Shown in pieces: positions 49,502 through 58,062 of a stretch of 64,000 bases of DNA. A program made the translations under genes and the position numbers. This DNA comes from JACPNO01 sp963825405 (lineage in GTDB: Bacteria; Acidobacteriota; Terriglobia; Bryobacterales; Bryobacteraceae). The stretch spans positions 186,001 to 250,000 of the forward strand of contig CAWGTB010000005.1 of NCBI GenBank assembly GCA_963825405.1, read 5' to 3'. The first letter of the stretch is position 1; every line of letters begins with the position of its first letter. The notes below the pieces were generated by a model. It did not search any database. It was not told the origin of the DNA and was given only the letters and a program-made list of their open reading frames with translations.

Positions 49502-50493
49502 TGCATCGCCGAAGTTTTCTGGGAGCCGCGCTCGCTACCGGATTATTCGCGCAGCCCGCCAAGCGGCGCTTCCTCATCGACACCGACACCGCCTCCGACG
49601 ACGCCGTGGCAATTCTGATGGCTCTGCAATGGCCCGACGTGCAGGTGGACGCGATCACCACGGTCTCCGGCAACGTGCCGCTCGAAATGGCCACGCGCAA
49701 CGCCGGCTATGTCGTCGAACGCTGCGGCAAAGAAACGCCGGTCTATGCCGGATGCGACCGCCCGCTGCTGCGCGAGCCGCGCTATGCCTACACCTTCCAC
49801 GGCCCGGATGGCATGGGCGGGATGAATTATCCCGCGCCGCATCGCCCGCCCGAAAAGGAGCACGCCGTCGACGCCCTGGTCCGTCTGATTCGCGCCCGGC
49901 CGCGCGAGTACACGCTGGTCACGCTAGGCCCGCTCACCAACATCGCCGCGGCTCTGCGGCACGCGCCCGACATCGCTGAAAAAGTGCAGCAGGTTTACGT
50001 GATGGGCGGCACGGCGAATACGGTCGGCAACATCACGCCCGCCGCCGAATTCAATATCTGGGTGGATCCCGAAGCCGCGCGCGTCGTTTTTCATTCCGGC
50101 CTGCCGCTGCTGATGGTCGGCTGGGAACTCTGCCGCGGCCCCGCCACGCTCAACGAAGCCGATATGACGCTGATCCGCCGCATCGATACGCCGCTCGCTC
50201 ACCTGTCGCTCGATTGCAATCGCATGGCTCTCGAAGCCGGCCGCAAGTTTGGCGAGCCCGGCCTCCTTCTGCCCGATCCGGTGGCGATGGCGGTGGCGCT
50301 CGATCCCGCTGTGTGCACGGTCCGCAGCCGCCATTACGTGGATGTCGAAACCGCGAGCGACCTCACCCGCGGCATGACCGTGGTCGATCGCTTGGGCGTG
50401 ACCAAGAAACCTGCCAACATCGAAGTGTGTTGGGAAATTGCCATACCGCGCTGGAAAGAAACGCTCAACAAAGCGTTAAGGAAACCTCTATGA
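49501..50493 (+). CDS. TAT-exported inosine/uridine-preferring nucleoside hydrolase family protein
   Basis: 330 residues, intact, from ATG 49501. MHRRSFLGAALATGLFAQ is a twin-arginine signal. The calcium-binding motif of the family, DTDTASDD, spans residues 27-34; later VTLGPLTNIAAAL and the AAEFNIWVDPEAARVVF block (calcium/substrate Asp) follow. The expected reaction is hydrolysis of a ribonucleoside to base and ribose, outside the cytoplasm. Translationally coupled to the esterase and, by ATGA, to the tannase-like gene. Confidence 0.9.
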   Translation: MHRRSFLGAALATGLFAQPAKRRFLIDTDTASDDAVAILMALQWPDVQVDAITTVSGNVPLEMATRNAGYVVERCGKETPVYAGCDRPLLREPRYAYTFHGPDGMGGMNYPAPHRPPEKEHAVDALVRLIRARPREYTLVTLGPLTNIAAALRHAPDIAEKVQQVYVMGGTANTVGNITPAAEFNIWVDPEAARVVFHSGLPLLMVGWELCRGPATLNEADMTLIRRIDTPLAHLSLDCNRMALEAGRKFGEPGLLLPDPVAMAVALDPAVCTVRSRHYVDVETASDLTRGMTVVDRLGVTKKPANIEVCWEIAIPRWKETLNKALRKPL

Positions 50494-52021
50494 AACTTGC
50501 GTTGATCTTTGCGCTGGGCGGCAGCCTGGCGATGGCCGATCCGGCAGCTAAATGCACCGGCCTCGCCGGTAGTCCGCTTAAATCAGGCGTGACTATCGAA
50601 TCCGCCACCCTGGTAGCCGCCACCACCGCTCTGCCCGAGCTCTGCGATGTTCGCGGAACCATTTGGCCCGAAGCGAAGTTCGCCGTGAAATTGCCCACCG
50701 CCTGGAACCATCGCTTCGAGATGGTGGGCAACGGCGGCACGGCCGGCACCATCAGCCTGTCGTCGATGGAACCCGGATTGAAGAAAGGCTTCGCGGCTGC
50801 ATCCACGGACACCGGCCACGATGCCGCCAAAGAGCCGCTCGCGTCCTTTGCCTACCCCAGCGCAACCAACCCCAACGGCCGGCGCAAGGGTATCGATTTC
50901 GGCTACCTCGCGGTCCATGAAACGGCCGTGCTCGCGAAGGACATCATCAAGGCTTACTACGGCGAAGCGCCGCGTTATTCCTACTGGGTGGGCTGCTCGA
51001 CCGGTGGGCGTCAAGGCCTGATGGAAGCGCAGCGATACCCGGAGGACTTCAACGGCCTGGTGGTCGGCGCGCCTGTGCTCAACGGCACCGGCAACAACAT
51101 GCGGCTGGTCTGGAACGGGCAGGCGCAGACCGGGCCGGGAGAAATCACAGTCGAAAAACTGCCGCTCCTGGCGACTGCCGTTTACAAGAAATGCGACAGT
51201 GTCGACGGCCTGGAAGACGGGCTCATCGACGATCCCCGCCGCTGCGCCTTCGATCCCGCTCGCGATCTTCCCCAAGTGCGCGGGCGATACCGACGGCCCC
51301 GCCTGCTTTACCGGCGCGCAAGTGGAAGCGCTGCGAAAGATTTATGACGGCGTCAGAAATTCCAAGGGCAAACTGATCTTTCCGGGACAGCCGCTGGGCG
51401 CGGAAATTCTGGCGCCCAACCGGTGCCACCGGTGAACTGCATAGCGGATGGCAGGGCGTGATTGCCGGCACCAGCCACGCCAGTCTCGCCCGCGCCGAAA
51501 GCTACATGCGATTTCTGTTTCTCGACCCCGCGCCCGGCCCCACGTGGAATTTCAAGATGTACGATTTCGATAGCGATCCGCCGAAAATGGCCGCGCCCGC
51601 CGCCGTCGTCGACGCAGCCGACCCCGATCTGCGGCCGTTGAAAAACCGCGGCGGAAAAATCCTGCAATATCACGGCTGGGCCGATCCGCTAATCACGCCG
51701 CTGATTTCAGTGAACTATTACGAAGCCGCGCTGGAAAAAATGGGCGGCAAAGAGACCAAGGAGTTCTACCGCCTGTTCATGGTTCCCGGAATGTTCCATT
51801 GCGCCGGCGGCGTGGGCTGCGGCACGGTGGATTGGTTTACGCCCCTGATCGATTGGGTGGAAAAAGGAACCGCGCCCGAGAAGCTGACCGGTGCGCGCGT
51901 CGTCGCCGGGGAAACCAAGCGCACTCGCCCGCTGTGCCCGTATCCGGAAGTTGCGCGCTACAAAGGAACCGGCAGCATCGACGCCGCCGAAAACTTCACC
52001 TGTCAGGCGCCGACTATTTGA
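50490..52021 (+). CDS. Tannase/feruloyl esterase family protein, two frameshifts
   Basis: ATG 50490 overlaps the nucleoside hydrolase stop (ATGA). Signal MKLALIFALGGSLAMA. The family nucleophile motif CSTGGRQG has Cys169-Ser170; the catalytic Asp is in HGWADPLITP and the His/Cys pair in VPGMFHCAGGVGCG, matching the CS-D-HC arrangement with its disulfide. An extra C near 51269 and a further slip near 51434 break the frame. About 510 residues. Predicted role is release of phenolic acids (gallate, ferulate) from plant polymers. It overlaps the convergent msrA by eight bases. Confidence 0.87.
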
Positions 52022-52493
52022 TGCTGCAGTGCGCCAGGCCGCGTTTTTCCAGATACTGCTGGTGATATTCCTCGGCCGGGTAAAATTTGGGCGCCGCCAC
52101 AATCTGGGTCACGATCGGTCGCTTGTATTTGCCGGAGCGCTCCAGCTTTTCCTTGGACGCCGTGGCCGCGGCCTCCTGCTCCGGCGTGTGGAAGAAAATC
52201 ACCGAGCGGTACTGCGAGCCGACATCCGGCCCTTGCCGGTTCATGGTGGTGGGATCGTGCTCCGCCCAGAACACGTTCAGCAGGTCGTCGTAGGAAACCT
52301 TGGCGGGATCGTATTCCACCTGCACCACTTCAGCATGCCCGGTCCGATCGGTGCAGACATCTTGATAAGTGGGGTTATCCAGCTTGCCGCCGGCATAACC
52401 GACCGCAGTCGCCAGCACTCCCGGCAATTGGCGAAACGCCGCTTCCACACCCCAAAAGCAACCGGCTCCAAATGTCGCAGTTTGTTGACTCAT
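52014..52493 (-). CDS. msrA: Peptide-methionine (S)-S-oxide reductase MsrA
   Basis: 159 residues, intact. The catalytic motif GAGCFWG (Cys12) is followed by VGYAGG, the RTGHAEVVQVEYDP block and DPTTMNRQGPDVGSQYRS, all diagnostic of MsrA. It reduces methionine-S-sulfoxide in proteins, using thioredoxin. No signal peptide, so cytoplasmic. It lies 75 bases downstream of the DUF5818-like gene, with a family-A repeat between them, at the end of the sigma factor/chlorite dismutase-like gene string. Confidence 0.95.
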   Translation of the reverse strand: MSQQTATFGAGCFWGVEAAFRQLPGVLATAVGYAGGKLDNPTYQDVCTDRTGHAEVVQVEYDPAKVSYDDLLNVFWAEHDPTTMNRQGPDVGSQYRSVIFFHTPEQEAAATASKEKLERSGKYKRPIVTQIVAAPKFYPAEEYHQQYLEKRGLAHCSIK

Positions 52494-52541
52494 GGCTTGT
52501 CTCCCACCGCTCCCTAATTGGCTTCGATCACCGCGCCCGAC

Positions 52542-52566
52542 GTAGGGGCGGGTTTCAAACCCGCCC
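52542..52566. repeat. Family-A palindromic repeat (copy 2)
   Basis: Identical over 25 bases to the element at 46201 (arms GGGCGGGTTT and AAACCCGCCC). Located just after the stop codon of the DUF5818-like gene on the minus strand, where the hairpin could stabilise or end the transcript. Confidence 0.75.
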
Positions 52567-52568
52567 TC

Positions 52569-52880
52569 TTACTTCGCCGCCACGATCGTTGTAACCTTCA
52601 ACGTCTTCCCGTCCAGCGTCCCGGTGACTTTGACCTTCTGGCCCGCAAACTTCTCCGGCGCCTTCTGGTCGCTAAGCTCGTACACGTTCGCGCCATCCAC
52701 GAGGGCATACTTCGAGCCCATCTTGATGCACTCGGTGACGCACTTTGAGTCCGGCTTGACGTTCATCATCTTGTGATCGGCGCCGCACATGGCGTCGGTA
52801 ATCGTGCCGGTGAAGGTCTTGGGAGCGTCCGCGGCAACCAGGCCGAGGGCGCAAGCGAGCAGAAGAACGGTTGATCTCAT
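52569..52880 (-). CDS. Small secreted DUF5818-like protein
   Basis: 103 residues with signal MRSTVLLLACALGLVAAD. The mature part has GTITDAMCGADH, KCVTECIKMGSKYAL and GQKVKVTGTLDGKTLKV. This is an OB-like small domain with three cysteines, of a type frequent in Acidobacteria (DUF5818-like). The function of the family is unknown; the Cys/His content (CGADHKMM) would allow metal or heme-related binding, but nothing proves it. Starts 10 bases after the membrane protein gene. Confidence 0.75.
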   Translation of the reverse strand: MRSTVLLLACALGLVAADAPKTFTGTITDAMCGADHKMMNVKPDSKCVTECIKMGSKYALVDGANVYELSDQKAPEKFAGQKVKVTGTLDGKTLKVTTIVAAK

Positions 52881-52890
52881 AACTACCAGT

Positions 52891-53660
52891 CTACCGAGGC
52901 TCAGGTGCGAGTGCCATTCCGATCTCGTTGCCAGTTAAGATCGTAGCCGCGGCTGAAACGAAAACGCAGAGAGCAGCAATGGCGATGCGTATCACTTCCC
53001 AAGCCGGGAAGGGCAGGCCCACGGCCCTTCTGAACGGTATGAACTGATACGCCAGAGCCCCGTAGACTACCCAGCCTGAAATAAGCGCCGCAGCCAACAG
53101 CGAAGAGCAAGAGGAAGACTCGCACAACCTTCGCACTAGAACGTTCCCATAATTTGAACAACAGCCATCCGGCCGGCCATCCCCCTAGACACATCGCGGG
53201 GATTGTCATCATATAGTCGACCCTCCACACCCAAAATGGCTCGCCCGGCTCACTGAGCATGTACATCAATCCGATCGTTCCGATGGGCCAGGCAAGTCCG
53301 ACAAGCGAGATCCCAAGTGCTTGCTTCCAGCTCACCCGCCATATCGACAACCCTGTGGCTGTCTTTGTCCGGCGAGCGAATCGATAGATCATCGCGGCAT
53401 TCAGCCCTCCGGCGATTAAGGGAGACATGATGAACGTGAACAACACGCTAATCGTGGTTGAATTTCCCACGCGCCTCAGGACGGATTCTGGAAGAAGTCC
53501 TGGAAGAAAGCTTATGGGGAAGCTCCAAGGCAGCGTCACGAAAATGAAGGGGAAGCCGAAGGAGTTCGGGGACCCAAAAACCGTGTCCCAAATGAAAACC
53601 AATGCGGCGAAAACCCAATAGCCAATGGCGATCGCCGCGGCATTTCTTTTGTACTGACAT
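52891..53660 (-). CDS. Polytopic membrane protein of unknown function, two frameshifts
   Basis: About 255 residues with six to seven hydrophobic segments (IGYWVFAALVFIWDTVFG, FPFIFVTLPWSFPISF, ISLVGLAWPIGTIGLMYML, ALISGWVVYGALAYQF). The start at ATG 53660 (MSVQKK) needs one T removed near 53645 to join AAAIAIGYWVF; another extra G near 53108 precedes the last two helices. No transporter motif was recognised. Located 12 bases after the chlorite dismutase-like gene, so co-transcribed with it. Confidence 0.65.
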
Positions 53661-53672
53661 GAACACCTAGAC

Positions 53673-54377
53673 CTACCGCGGCTGCCACACCGCCCGGCCC
53701 ACAAAGAACGGGCCCATCTGCTCGATGTACTGCGAAGTCTGCGTGGTCTTGCGCATGGCCTGCACGCATGCCGAGAGCGGGTAGAGCTGCGCGCCCACCA
53801 GCCCGATGACGAAATCGTTGTCGTTCTTGTCCAGGCCGAAACACGCCAGGCGCACGTCCTGCGCGAAGCCCGCGGTTCCGAATGCATGTCCGATGGTCCC
53901 GTGCTCGCGCAGAATCGGGGTTTGCTCTTCGGGAGACAGCGACGCAAACGCCCCACGCCGCCGCAAGGGATACCAAACCGCCCAGGGCGATTGCGGATTG
54001 CTCACCGTGCGCTTGGGTTTCTCCAGCAGCCAGTCTTCCAGATTCGGCTCGTGTCCTATCGCGTACGTCCGGCCCAGCATCGAATATTCCAGCTTTGGGG
54101 TGAGCGACGCAAAAGGCCGCCGTCCCAGAAACTGGCGCAGCGTAGTCACGAAAAATTCCGGCGTCTCGCTCCAGGTGAGCAACGCCACTCCGTTGGGATC
54201 GTTGACATCCTCATAGAGCACGCCCGGAATGGCGTCGGCTTCGAGCGCACGCGCCAGCGCCCCGCTTTCGGTCGAATCGCCGAATGCCAGAAGCTGCATG
54301 AAAAGCCTGCGGTCGGAAACCTGGCGCTCGCCGTCGCGCAACCCGCCCTTTTCGCGGATGTCCAACTGTTCTTCCAT
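53673..54377 (-). CDS. Chlorite dismutase (Cld/HemQ) family heme protein
   Basis: 234 residues, intact. The C-terminal ferredoxin-like domain is characteristic: VWYPLRRRGAFASLSPEEQ, the proximal heme His in REHGTIGHAFG (~159), LACFGLDKNDNDFVIGLVG and QYIEQMGPFFVGRAVW. The family contains true chlorite dismutases and coproheme decarboxylases (HemQ). The distal Arg/Gln that separates them cannot be assigned safely by eye. Neighbours (ECF sigma, anti-sigma, MsrA) favour a role in oxidant or heme stress. It follows the anti-sigma gene by 23 bases. Confidence 0.9.
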   Translation of the reverse strand: MEEQLDIREKGGLRDGERQVSDRRLFMQLLAFGDSTESGALARALEADAIPGVLYEDVNDPNGVALLTWSETPEFFVTTLRQFLGRRPFASLTPKLEYSMLGRTYAIGHEPNLEDWLLEKPKRTVSNPQSPWAVWYPLRRRGAFASLSPEEQTPILREHGTIGHAFGTAGFAQDVRLACFGLDKNDNDFVIGLVGAQLYPLSACVQAMRKTTQTSQYIEQMGPFFVGRAVWQPR

Positions 54378-54400
54378 ATTCTTAGTTTAGAGCAGACGCG

Positions 54401-55139
54401 TTAGAGCGCCGCGACGATGATGGGCGTGGTTGTCGGTGCCGTCGCGCCCGCCGCAGCTTCCAGCGTCACCGCGACCGCGCCCGTGGTTGCCACATCCACC
54501 GCCCCGCGCCGCATATACAACGCCGTGCCGTCGGCTTCCGATTGGAACAATCCGGCGGCGCACCGGGCTGCCGCCTTTCGGAATCACCCACATTTCATAA
54601 ATCTTGCCAGCCGGAGCTGGGGGCAGGTTGTATGCCAGCAGCAGCACGCCCTGCTTGGGATGCACGAACACGCGGCCTTTGGGCGGAGCCGGAGCGCCCG
54701 CGCCGAACGTCACTTCCTTCACCGCGGGATCGTTCATCAGCGCCAGCGCTTCGTTGAGACGCGCCAGTTCGGCGTTCTTGCGCTGCACTTCGACCTGGAC
54801 CGTCGCGATGGCGCGCGTCTGCTGACGCCGGTCGAGGTCCACCCATACGATAGCCACCGCCAGGGCCGCGCTCACTGCGATCCACACGGGCGTCCAACTC
54901 CACGCGCGCCGGGGCGGTGCACCGAACTGCGCCAGAACCTTCTCGCGCAAATGCGCCGGCGGCTCGGCCAGCGGCACGCTGCCCGCGAGCGACGCCATCA
55001 GCTCCCGCGCGCGCCGCACGCCCACAATGCAGGCGTCGCCCTCGCGCGCCAAGTGCTCTTGCAGCTCCGACAGCTCAGGCTCGTCCAGAAGCCCCAGCGC
55101 GTACAGCTCGTATTGTTCCCGCAGCTCTTCGCAGGTCAT
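54401..55139 (-). CDS. Anti-sigma factor (RskA-like), one frameshift
   Basis: Start ATG 55139 overlaps the sigma factor stop (ATGA). N-terminal cytoplasmic domain MTCEELREQYELYALGLLDE ... HLAREGDAC resembles the zinc-type anti-sigma fold with an incomplete Cys set. One membrane helix follows (WTPVWIAVSAALAVAIVWV, ~80-98), then a coiled-coil stretch and a periplasmic RskA-type domain (YNLPPAPAGKIYEMWVIPKGG). An extra base near 54553 breaks the frame; removal restores GLFQSEADGTALYMRRG and an end at 54401 (~245 residues). It should hold the ECF sigma factor at the membrane. Confidence 0.87.
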
Positions 55140-55726
55140 GCTGTTGCCGTTGCCCCCAACTGCTCCCGCAGGTTTTTGAGGGCCGTCCGCACCCACGTCT
55201 TCACCGTTCCCAAAGGTTGACCCATGCGCTCCGCCATCTCGGTTTGCGACAGGCCTTCGAAATAAGCCAGCTCGATCACGTTGCGATGATTCGGCGTCAG
55301 ACGCTCCAGCGCGGTGCGAATCCGCCGCGCCGTATCCTGGCTGAGCACGTCGTTTTCAAAATTGGTAAACAGCGATGCATGCTCGGTCTCCAGCATCTCC
55401 ATCGAGTTTCTGGCCATGCGTCCGCCGGCGGATCGCAGATAATCGATCGCCCGGTTGCGCGCCACCGCCAGCAGCCACGGGCCCAATGCACCGCGCTCGG
55501 CATCGAACCCTTGCGCGCGATTCCACACGCGCAGGAAGGTCTCCTGCACCAGGTCTTCCGCAATGCCGGTGTCGCGTACGATGCGCAGGATGAGGGTGTA
55601 GGCCAGGCGGCCGTAGCGGTCGTACAAATCCGCCATAGCTTTGGGATCGCGCTTCTTCAAGCGCGCCGCCAACTCGGGATCACCCTCACTGATCAGGCTG
55701 GCGAGAAATAGCGGGAGAAGCATCAT
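55136..55726 (-). CDS. ECF-type RNA polymerase sigma factor
   Basis: 196 residues from ATG 55726 (MMLLPLFLASLISEGDPE). An open frame to 55930 runs through a repeat and is not accepted. Region 2 is DPKAMADLYDRYGRLAYTLI ... EDLVQETFLRVWNRA; region 4 is LTPNHRNVIELAYFEGLSQT followed by EMAERMGQPLGTVKTWVRTA, a clear helix-turn-helix. It is SigK-like, in line with the RskA-like partner encoded next to it. It probably controls its own operon, including the chlorite dismutase-like gene. Confidence 0.93.
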   Translation of the reverse strand: MMLLPLFLASLISEGDPELAARLKKRDPKAMADLYDRYGRLAYTLILRIVRDTGIAEDLVQETFLRVWNRAQGFDAERGALGPWLLAVARNRAIDYLRSAGGRMARNSMEMLETEHASLFTNFENDVLSQDTARRIRTALERLTPNHRNVIELAYFEGLSQTEMAERMGQPLGTVKTWVRTALKNLREQLGATATA

Positions 55727-55822
55727 GCCGTTAGTTCGAACACCGCCGGACGCACATAGGTCTAAGATACCCGATCCCCTTCCTGAATACTGATACGCAG
55801 CGCCGCCATGCGCGGATGGATC

Positions 55823-55886
55823 GTGGGGCAGATCCCCGGCCTGCCGTTTGCGACTCGGAAAGTGGCAGGTCGGGGACCTGCCCCAC
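55823..55886. repeat. Compound family-B palindromic repeat
   Basis: An imperfect unit (GTGGGGCAGATCCCCGGCC, then TGCC) is followed by a near-perfect unit GGCAGGTCGGGGACCTGCC ending in CCAC. The second unit is shared with 63043. It lies between the sigma factor start and the promoter of the small peptide gene. Confidence 0.7.
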
Positions 55887-55909
55887 TGTGCCCAACTTGC
55901 ATTTTTTTC

Positions 55910-55938
55910 TTGACATTCACCCTGAACCACCTTATAAA
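55910..55938 (+). promoter_or_regulatory. Strong sigma-70 promoter of the 19-residue peptide gene
   Basis: TTGACA (55910-55915), exactly the consensus -35, and TATAAA (55933-55938), one base from the consensus -10, are separated by the optimal 17 bases. Transcription would start near 55945. This is the best-matching promoter noticed in the window. Confidence 0.8.
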
Positions 55939-55947
55939 TGAATCACA

Positions 55948-55968
55948 TTGCGATTTTCGATATCGCAA
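55948..55968 (+). promoter_or_regulatory. Inverted repeat at the start of the small-peptide transcript
   Basis: TTGCGAT (55948-55954) and ATCGCAA (55962-55968) are exact reverse complements around seven bases, immediately after the predicted start point. It can be a 5' hairpin that stabilises the mRNA or an operator. Confidence 0.5.
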
Positions 55969-55994
55969 AATTTGATGTTAGGGAGAATCACTCG

Positions 55995-56054
55995 ATGAAG
56001 AACGCAACCAAGAAAGCCGCGAAGAAGAAAGCTGCTCCGAAGAAAAAGAAGTAG
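55995..56054 (+). CDS. 19-residue Lys/Ala-rich histone-tail-like peptide
   Basis: The reading frame is MKNATKKAAKKKAAPKKKK, with eleven lysines in 19 residues. AGGGAGA is placed well upstream of the ATG. The peptide resembles the basic tails of bacterial histone H1-like proteins (AlgP, HctB) and the free lysine-rich peptides that bind nucleic acids. It stands alone, with a near-consensus promoter before it and a perfect terminator 46 bases after its stop, so the ~180-base transcript appears made for it. A role in nucleoid or RNA binding is inference; the RNA itself could also be the active product. Confidence 0.65.
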   Translation: MKNATKKAAKKKAAPKKKK

Positions 56055-56100
56055 CTCGCGCCGTCCTAAACTCTAGGACGCGATCAAAGTTTCGACTTCA

Positions 56101-56125
56101 GGCCCCGAGGCATCGGGGCCTTTTT
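56101..56125 (+). terminator. Intrinsic terminator of the small-peptide gene
   Basis: Perfect 8-bp stem GGCCCCGA (56101-56108) / TCGGGGCC (56113-56120), loop GGCA, followed by TTTTT. The minus strand lacks a T tract after the stem, so it works in one direction only. Confidence 0.9.
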
Positions 56126-56135
56126 CATTTGGTAC

Positions 56136-57098
56136 TCACTTCCTCTGCAGCAGGGTTCGAAAGGTCTCTCCCATCCCAAACAGCAGGCTCTTCAACTGCA
56201 GGCGCCGCCGCGTCTGCTCAGCGTCCGAACCCGCGCCCAGAGCCTTCGCGAAGCCATCGCGCTCCCCGGCTTCGAGCAGCGCCTGGGCCAGCGTTTCGAA
56301 TTTTTCCGTCATGAGGCCGTGCTGTTTTCCGTGGTCTTCGAGCGCCGTGAAGAGCACGTGCGCGGTGATGTCTTTTTCACCGGGATCGCTCAAAACATCT
56401 TCGCTCGCGGTGTGACGCTGGTAGCTCATCAGCGTCCCTTCCGGGAAGCGCGGCAGCTCGCGCGGGGTAAATCCGTAGTCGATGGTAAAAACAAAACCGG
56501 CGGTAAGCGTTTTGGCGATTTTCTCGATCCACGCCAGCGCGTCCAGGTTCACCTCCACAATTTGTCCGTCGGTGGATTGCGGAAAGTATTTCCAAAGATA
56601 GCGTTCCACCTCCCCAGGCGCGGGACCGCCTTCCACCCACGCGAAGCGGCCATTCTCGAATCCCACGCGGCACTCGCGCACCACGCCGGCGCGGACCACG
56701 GCCACGTGCACTGGCAGAGCATCGAAGAACTCATTGGAGAAAACCACGCCGCGGAACGGCTGGGCGGGGAGGGCGTCGCCATATTCCAGGGGGATGTAGC
56801 GGAACTCGGCGAACGCCGGCGCCATCTCCGCCCGCCCCGCCCCCAGCTCGACCACCGTGAAGTCCTCGGGGTCCCCCAACGCTGCCCGCATGCGCCGGAT
56901 GCGCTCTGAGATCAGTTCGCCGAACACCGGCTGGAGCTGGCTGGCGGTGTAAAAATCGCCTTCCTTGCCGAAGGGATCGCGCTGCCGCCGGTAGTAGCCT
57001 AGCTCGGCGTGATAGAGCGCGGCCTCCATGAAACGGTGAAAAGTAATGGGCCCGCCGCGCTGGATTTCGTCGCGCAGCAGCTCCCCGAGCGGATTCAT
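56136..57098 (-). CDS. SAM-dependent methyltransferase, MidA/NDUFAF7 family
   Basis: 320 residues, intact. GPITFHRFMEAALYHAELGY and FGKEGDFYTASQLQPVFGEL are the N-terminal family signature. VVELGAGRAEMAPAF is the SAM-binding loop, SNEFFDALPVH the family's catalytic/adenine region, and TIDYGF a later motif. Mitochondrial relatives methylate an arginine of complex I subunit NDUFS2; a bacterial target is not known for certain. The start overlaps the stop of the small gene upstream (ATGA). Confidence 0.9.
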   Translation of the reverse strand: MNPLGELLRDEIQRGGPITFHRFMEAALYHAELGYYRRQRDPFGKEGDFYTASQLQPVFGELISERIRRMRAALGDPEDFTVVELGAGRAEMAPAFAEFRYIPLEYGDALPAQPFRGVVFSNEFFDALPVHVAVVRAGVVRECRVGFENGRFAWVEGGPAPGEVERYLWKYFPQSTDGQIVEVNLDALAWIEKIAKTLTAGFVFTIDYGFTPRELPRFPEGTLMSYQRHTASEDVLSDPGEKDITAHVLFTALEDHGKQHGLMTEKFETLAQALLEAGERDGFAKALGAGSDAEQTRRRLQLKSLLFGMGETFRTLLQRK

Positions 57099-57380
57099 TC
57101 GTCCTGGCTCTGCGGCGTGCGCATGAACATCTCAACCATATAGTCGTGCACGCAATCGTAGAGGTAGCGCTGCATGGTCCAGGGGAACTGCGGGTGCTCG
57201 ATGTCGCGCGGCGTGGATGGGCGCATAGTACGTATGCATGCCCAGGTCCCGGTTCTTGAGCTCGATCACCAGCTCGATCCCGCCGTTGTGCTCGCGGGCG
57301 GAGAAATCCATGAGCGCGTGATCGTAGCGCTGCAGCTCTGCCCGCACTTTTTCGAGCGCCGCGTTGGCCGGGGTTCCCAC
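57095..57380 (-). CDS. Conserved small protein of unknown function, one frameshift
   Basis: About 95 residues: MGTPANAALEKVRAELQRYD, then HNGGIELVIELKNRDLGMH. After an extra base near 57225 the frame continues as RDIEHPQFPWTMQRYLYDCV and ends PQSQDE. No motif of known function was recognised, no signal peptide. Its last four bases overlap the MidA-like gene, so the two are co-translated and may work together. It starts 33 bases from the divergent gene at 57414. Confidence 0.65.
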
Positions 57381-57413
57381 GCAATTATGCTAGCTTGAAA
57401 CAACGCCGCCCGC

Positions 57414-58010
57414 ATGTCTGCTCTGCCCGAAACCGTCCGCGTGAAAATCAGCTCGGAGGCCGCGGGCTACGTGTCCATCACGCCGGTGGTGGTGCAGGAA
57501 CTGCCGCTGCGCGAGCTTGTGGGCCATATGCTCGGCATCACCGGCAAGGACGAAAATCGCATCCACGAACTGCTGCTTCGCGGCACGCTGGTGAGCGGGG
57601 CGTCGCGTTTCCGCTGGACTGGCTGGGACGCCGATACCGCCGGCATCCGCCAACTGCTGGCCGGCTTTCCCGACCCCGAACCTGCCCGCCCCTTCGACTC
57701 CGCGCGCTGCGTGCGGGCGATCCTGCGCACCACCCGCCAGCCGATCGAGATCCCCCGCGAAGCCGCCGCCCGCAAAAAGCTATTCAAGAAATCCAGCTTC
57801 TGGGATGTGTTGCTGGAAGTGGCGAAGGCCACCGGCCTGCGTTATGAGACTTACTCGTACAGCGACCGTGCCGACATTTATCACGCCACCCTGGGCGTGG
57901 AGTCCGCAGCGCGCTTGCACTTGGCTGCGGGCGCGTTGAAATACACGCGGCTCAAGGACCAGATCGCCGCAGCGTCGCTAGAGGGCGTGGACTTTTACGT
58001 GATTAGGTAG
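57414..58010 (+). CDS. Hypothetical protein
   Basis: 198 residues, intact, no signal peptide or membrane segment. MSALPETVRVKISSEAAGYV begins a mixed alpha/beta N-terminal half; a basic segment (REAAARKKLFKKSSFWDVL) and a terminal alpha/beta part (YETYSYSDRADIYHATLGVE) follow. The family was not recognised. Base composition and codon use look like its neighbours, and the frame has no competing reading, so it is a real gene. It shares a 33-base divergent intergenic region with the MidA-linked small gene. Confidence 0.7.
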   Translation: MSALPETVRVKISSEAAGYVSITPVVVQELPLRELVGHMLGITGKDENRIHELLLRGTLVSGASRFRWTGWDADTAGIRQLLAGFPDPEPARPFDSARCVRAILRTTRQPIEIPREAAARKKLFKKSSFWDVLLEVAKATGLRYETYSYSDRADIYHATLGVESAARLHLAAGALKYTRLKDQIAAASLEGVDFYVIR

Positions 58011-58062
58011 GAGAGGCGATCTGTTGAAAAACGTTCGGCAACCGCTCGAGCGGAACAAGCCC

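Noticed and set aside
55727..55930. N-terminal extension of the ECF sigma factor
   Set aside because: It runs through a palindromic repeat and promoter-like sequence; the family's region 2 is complete from ATG 55726.
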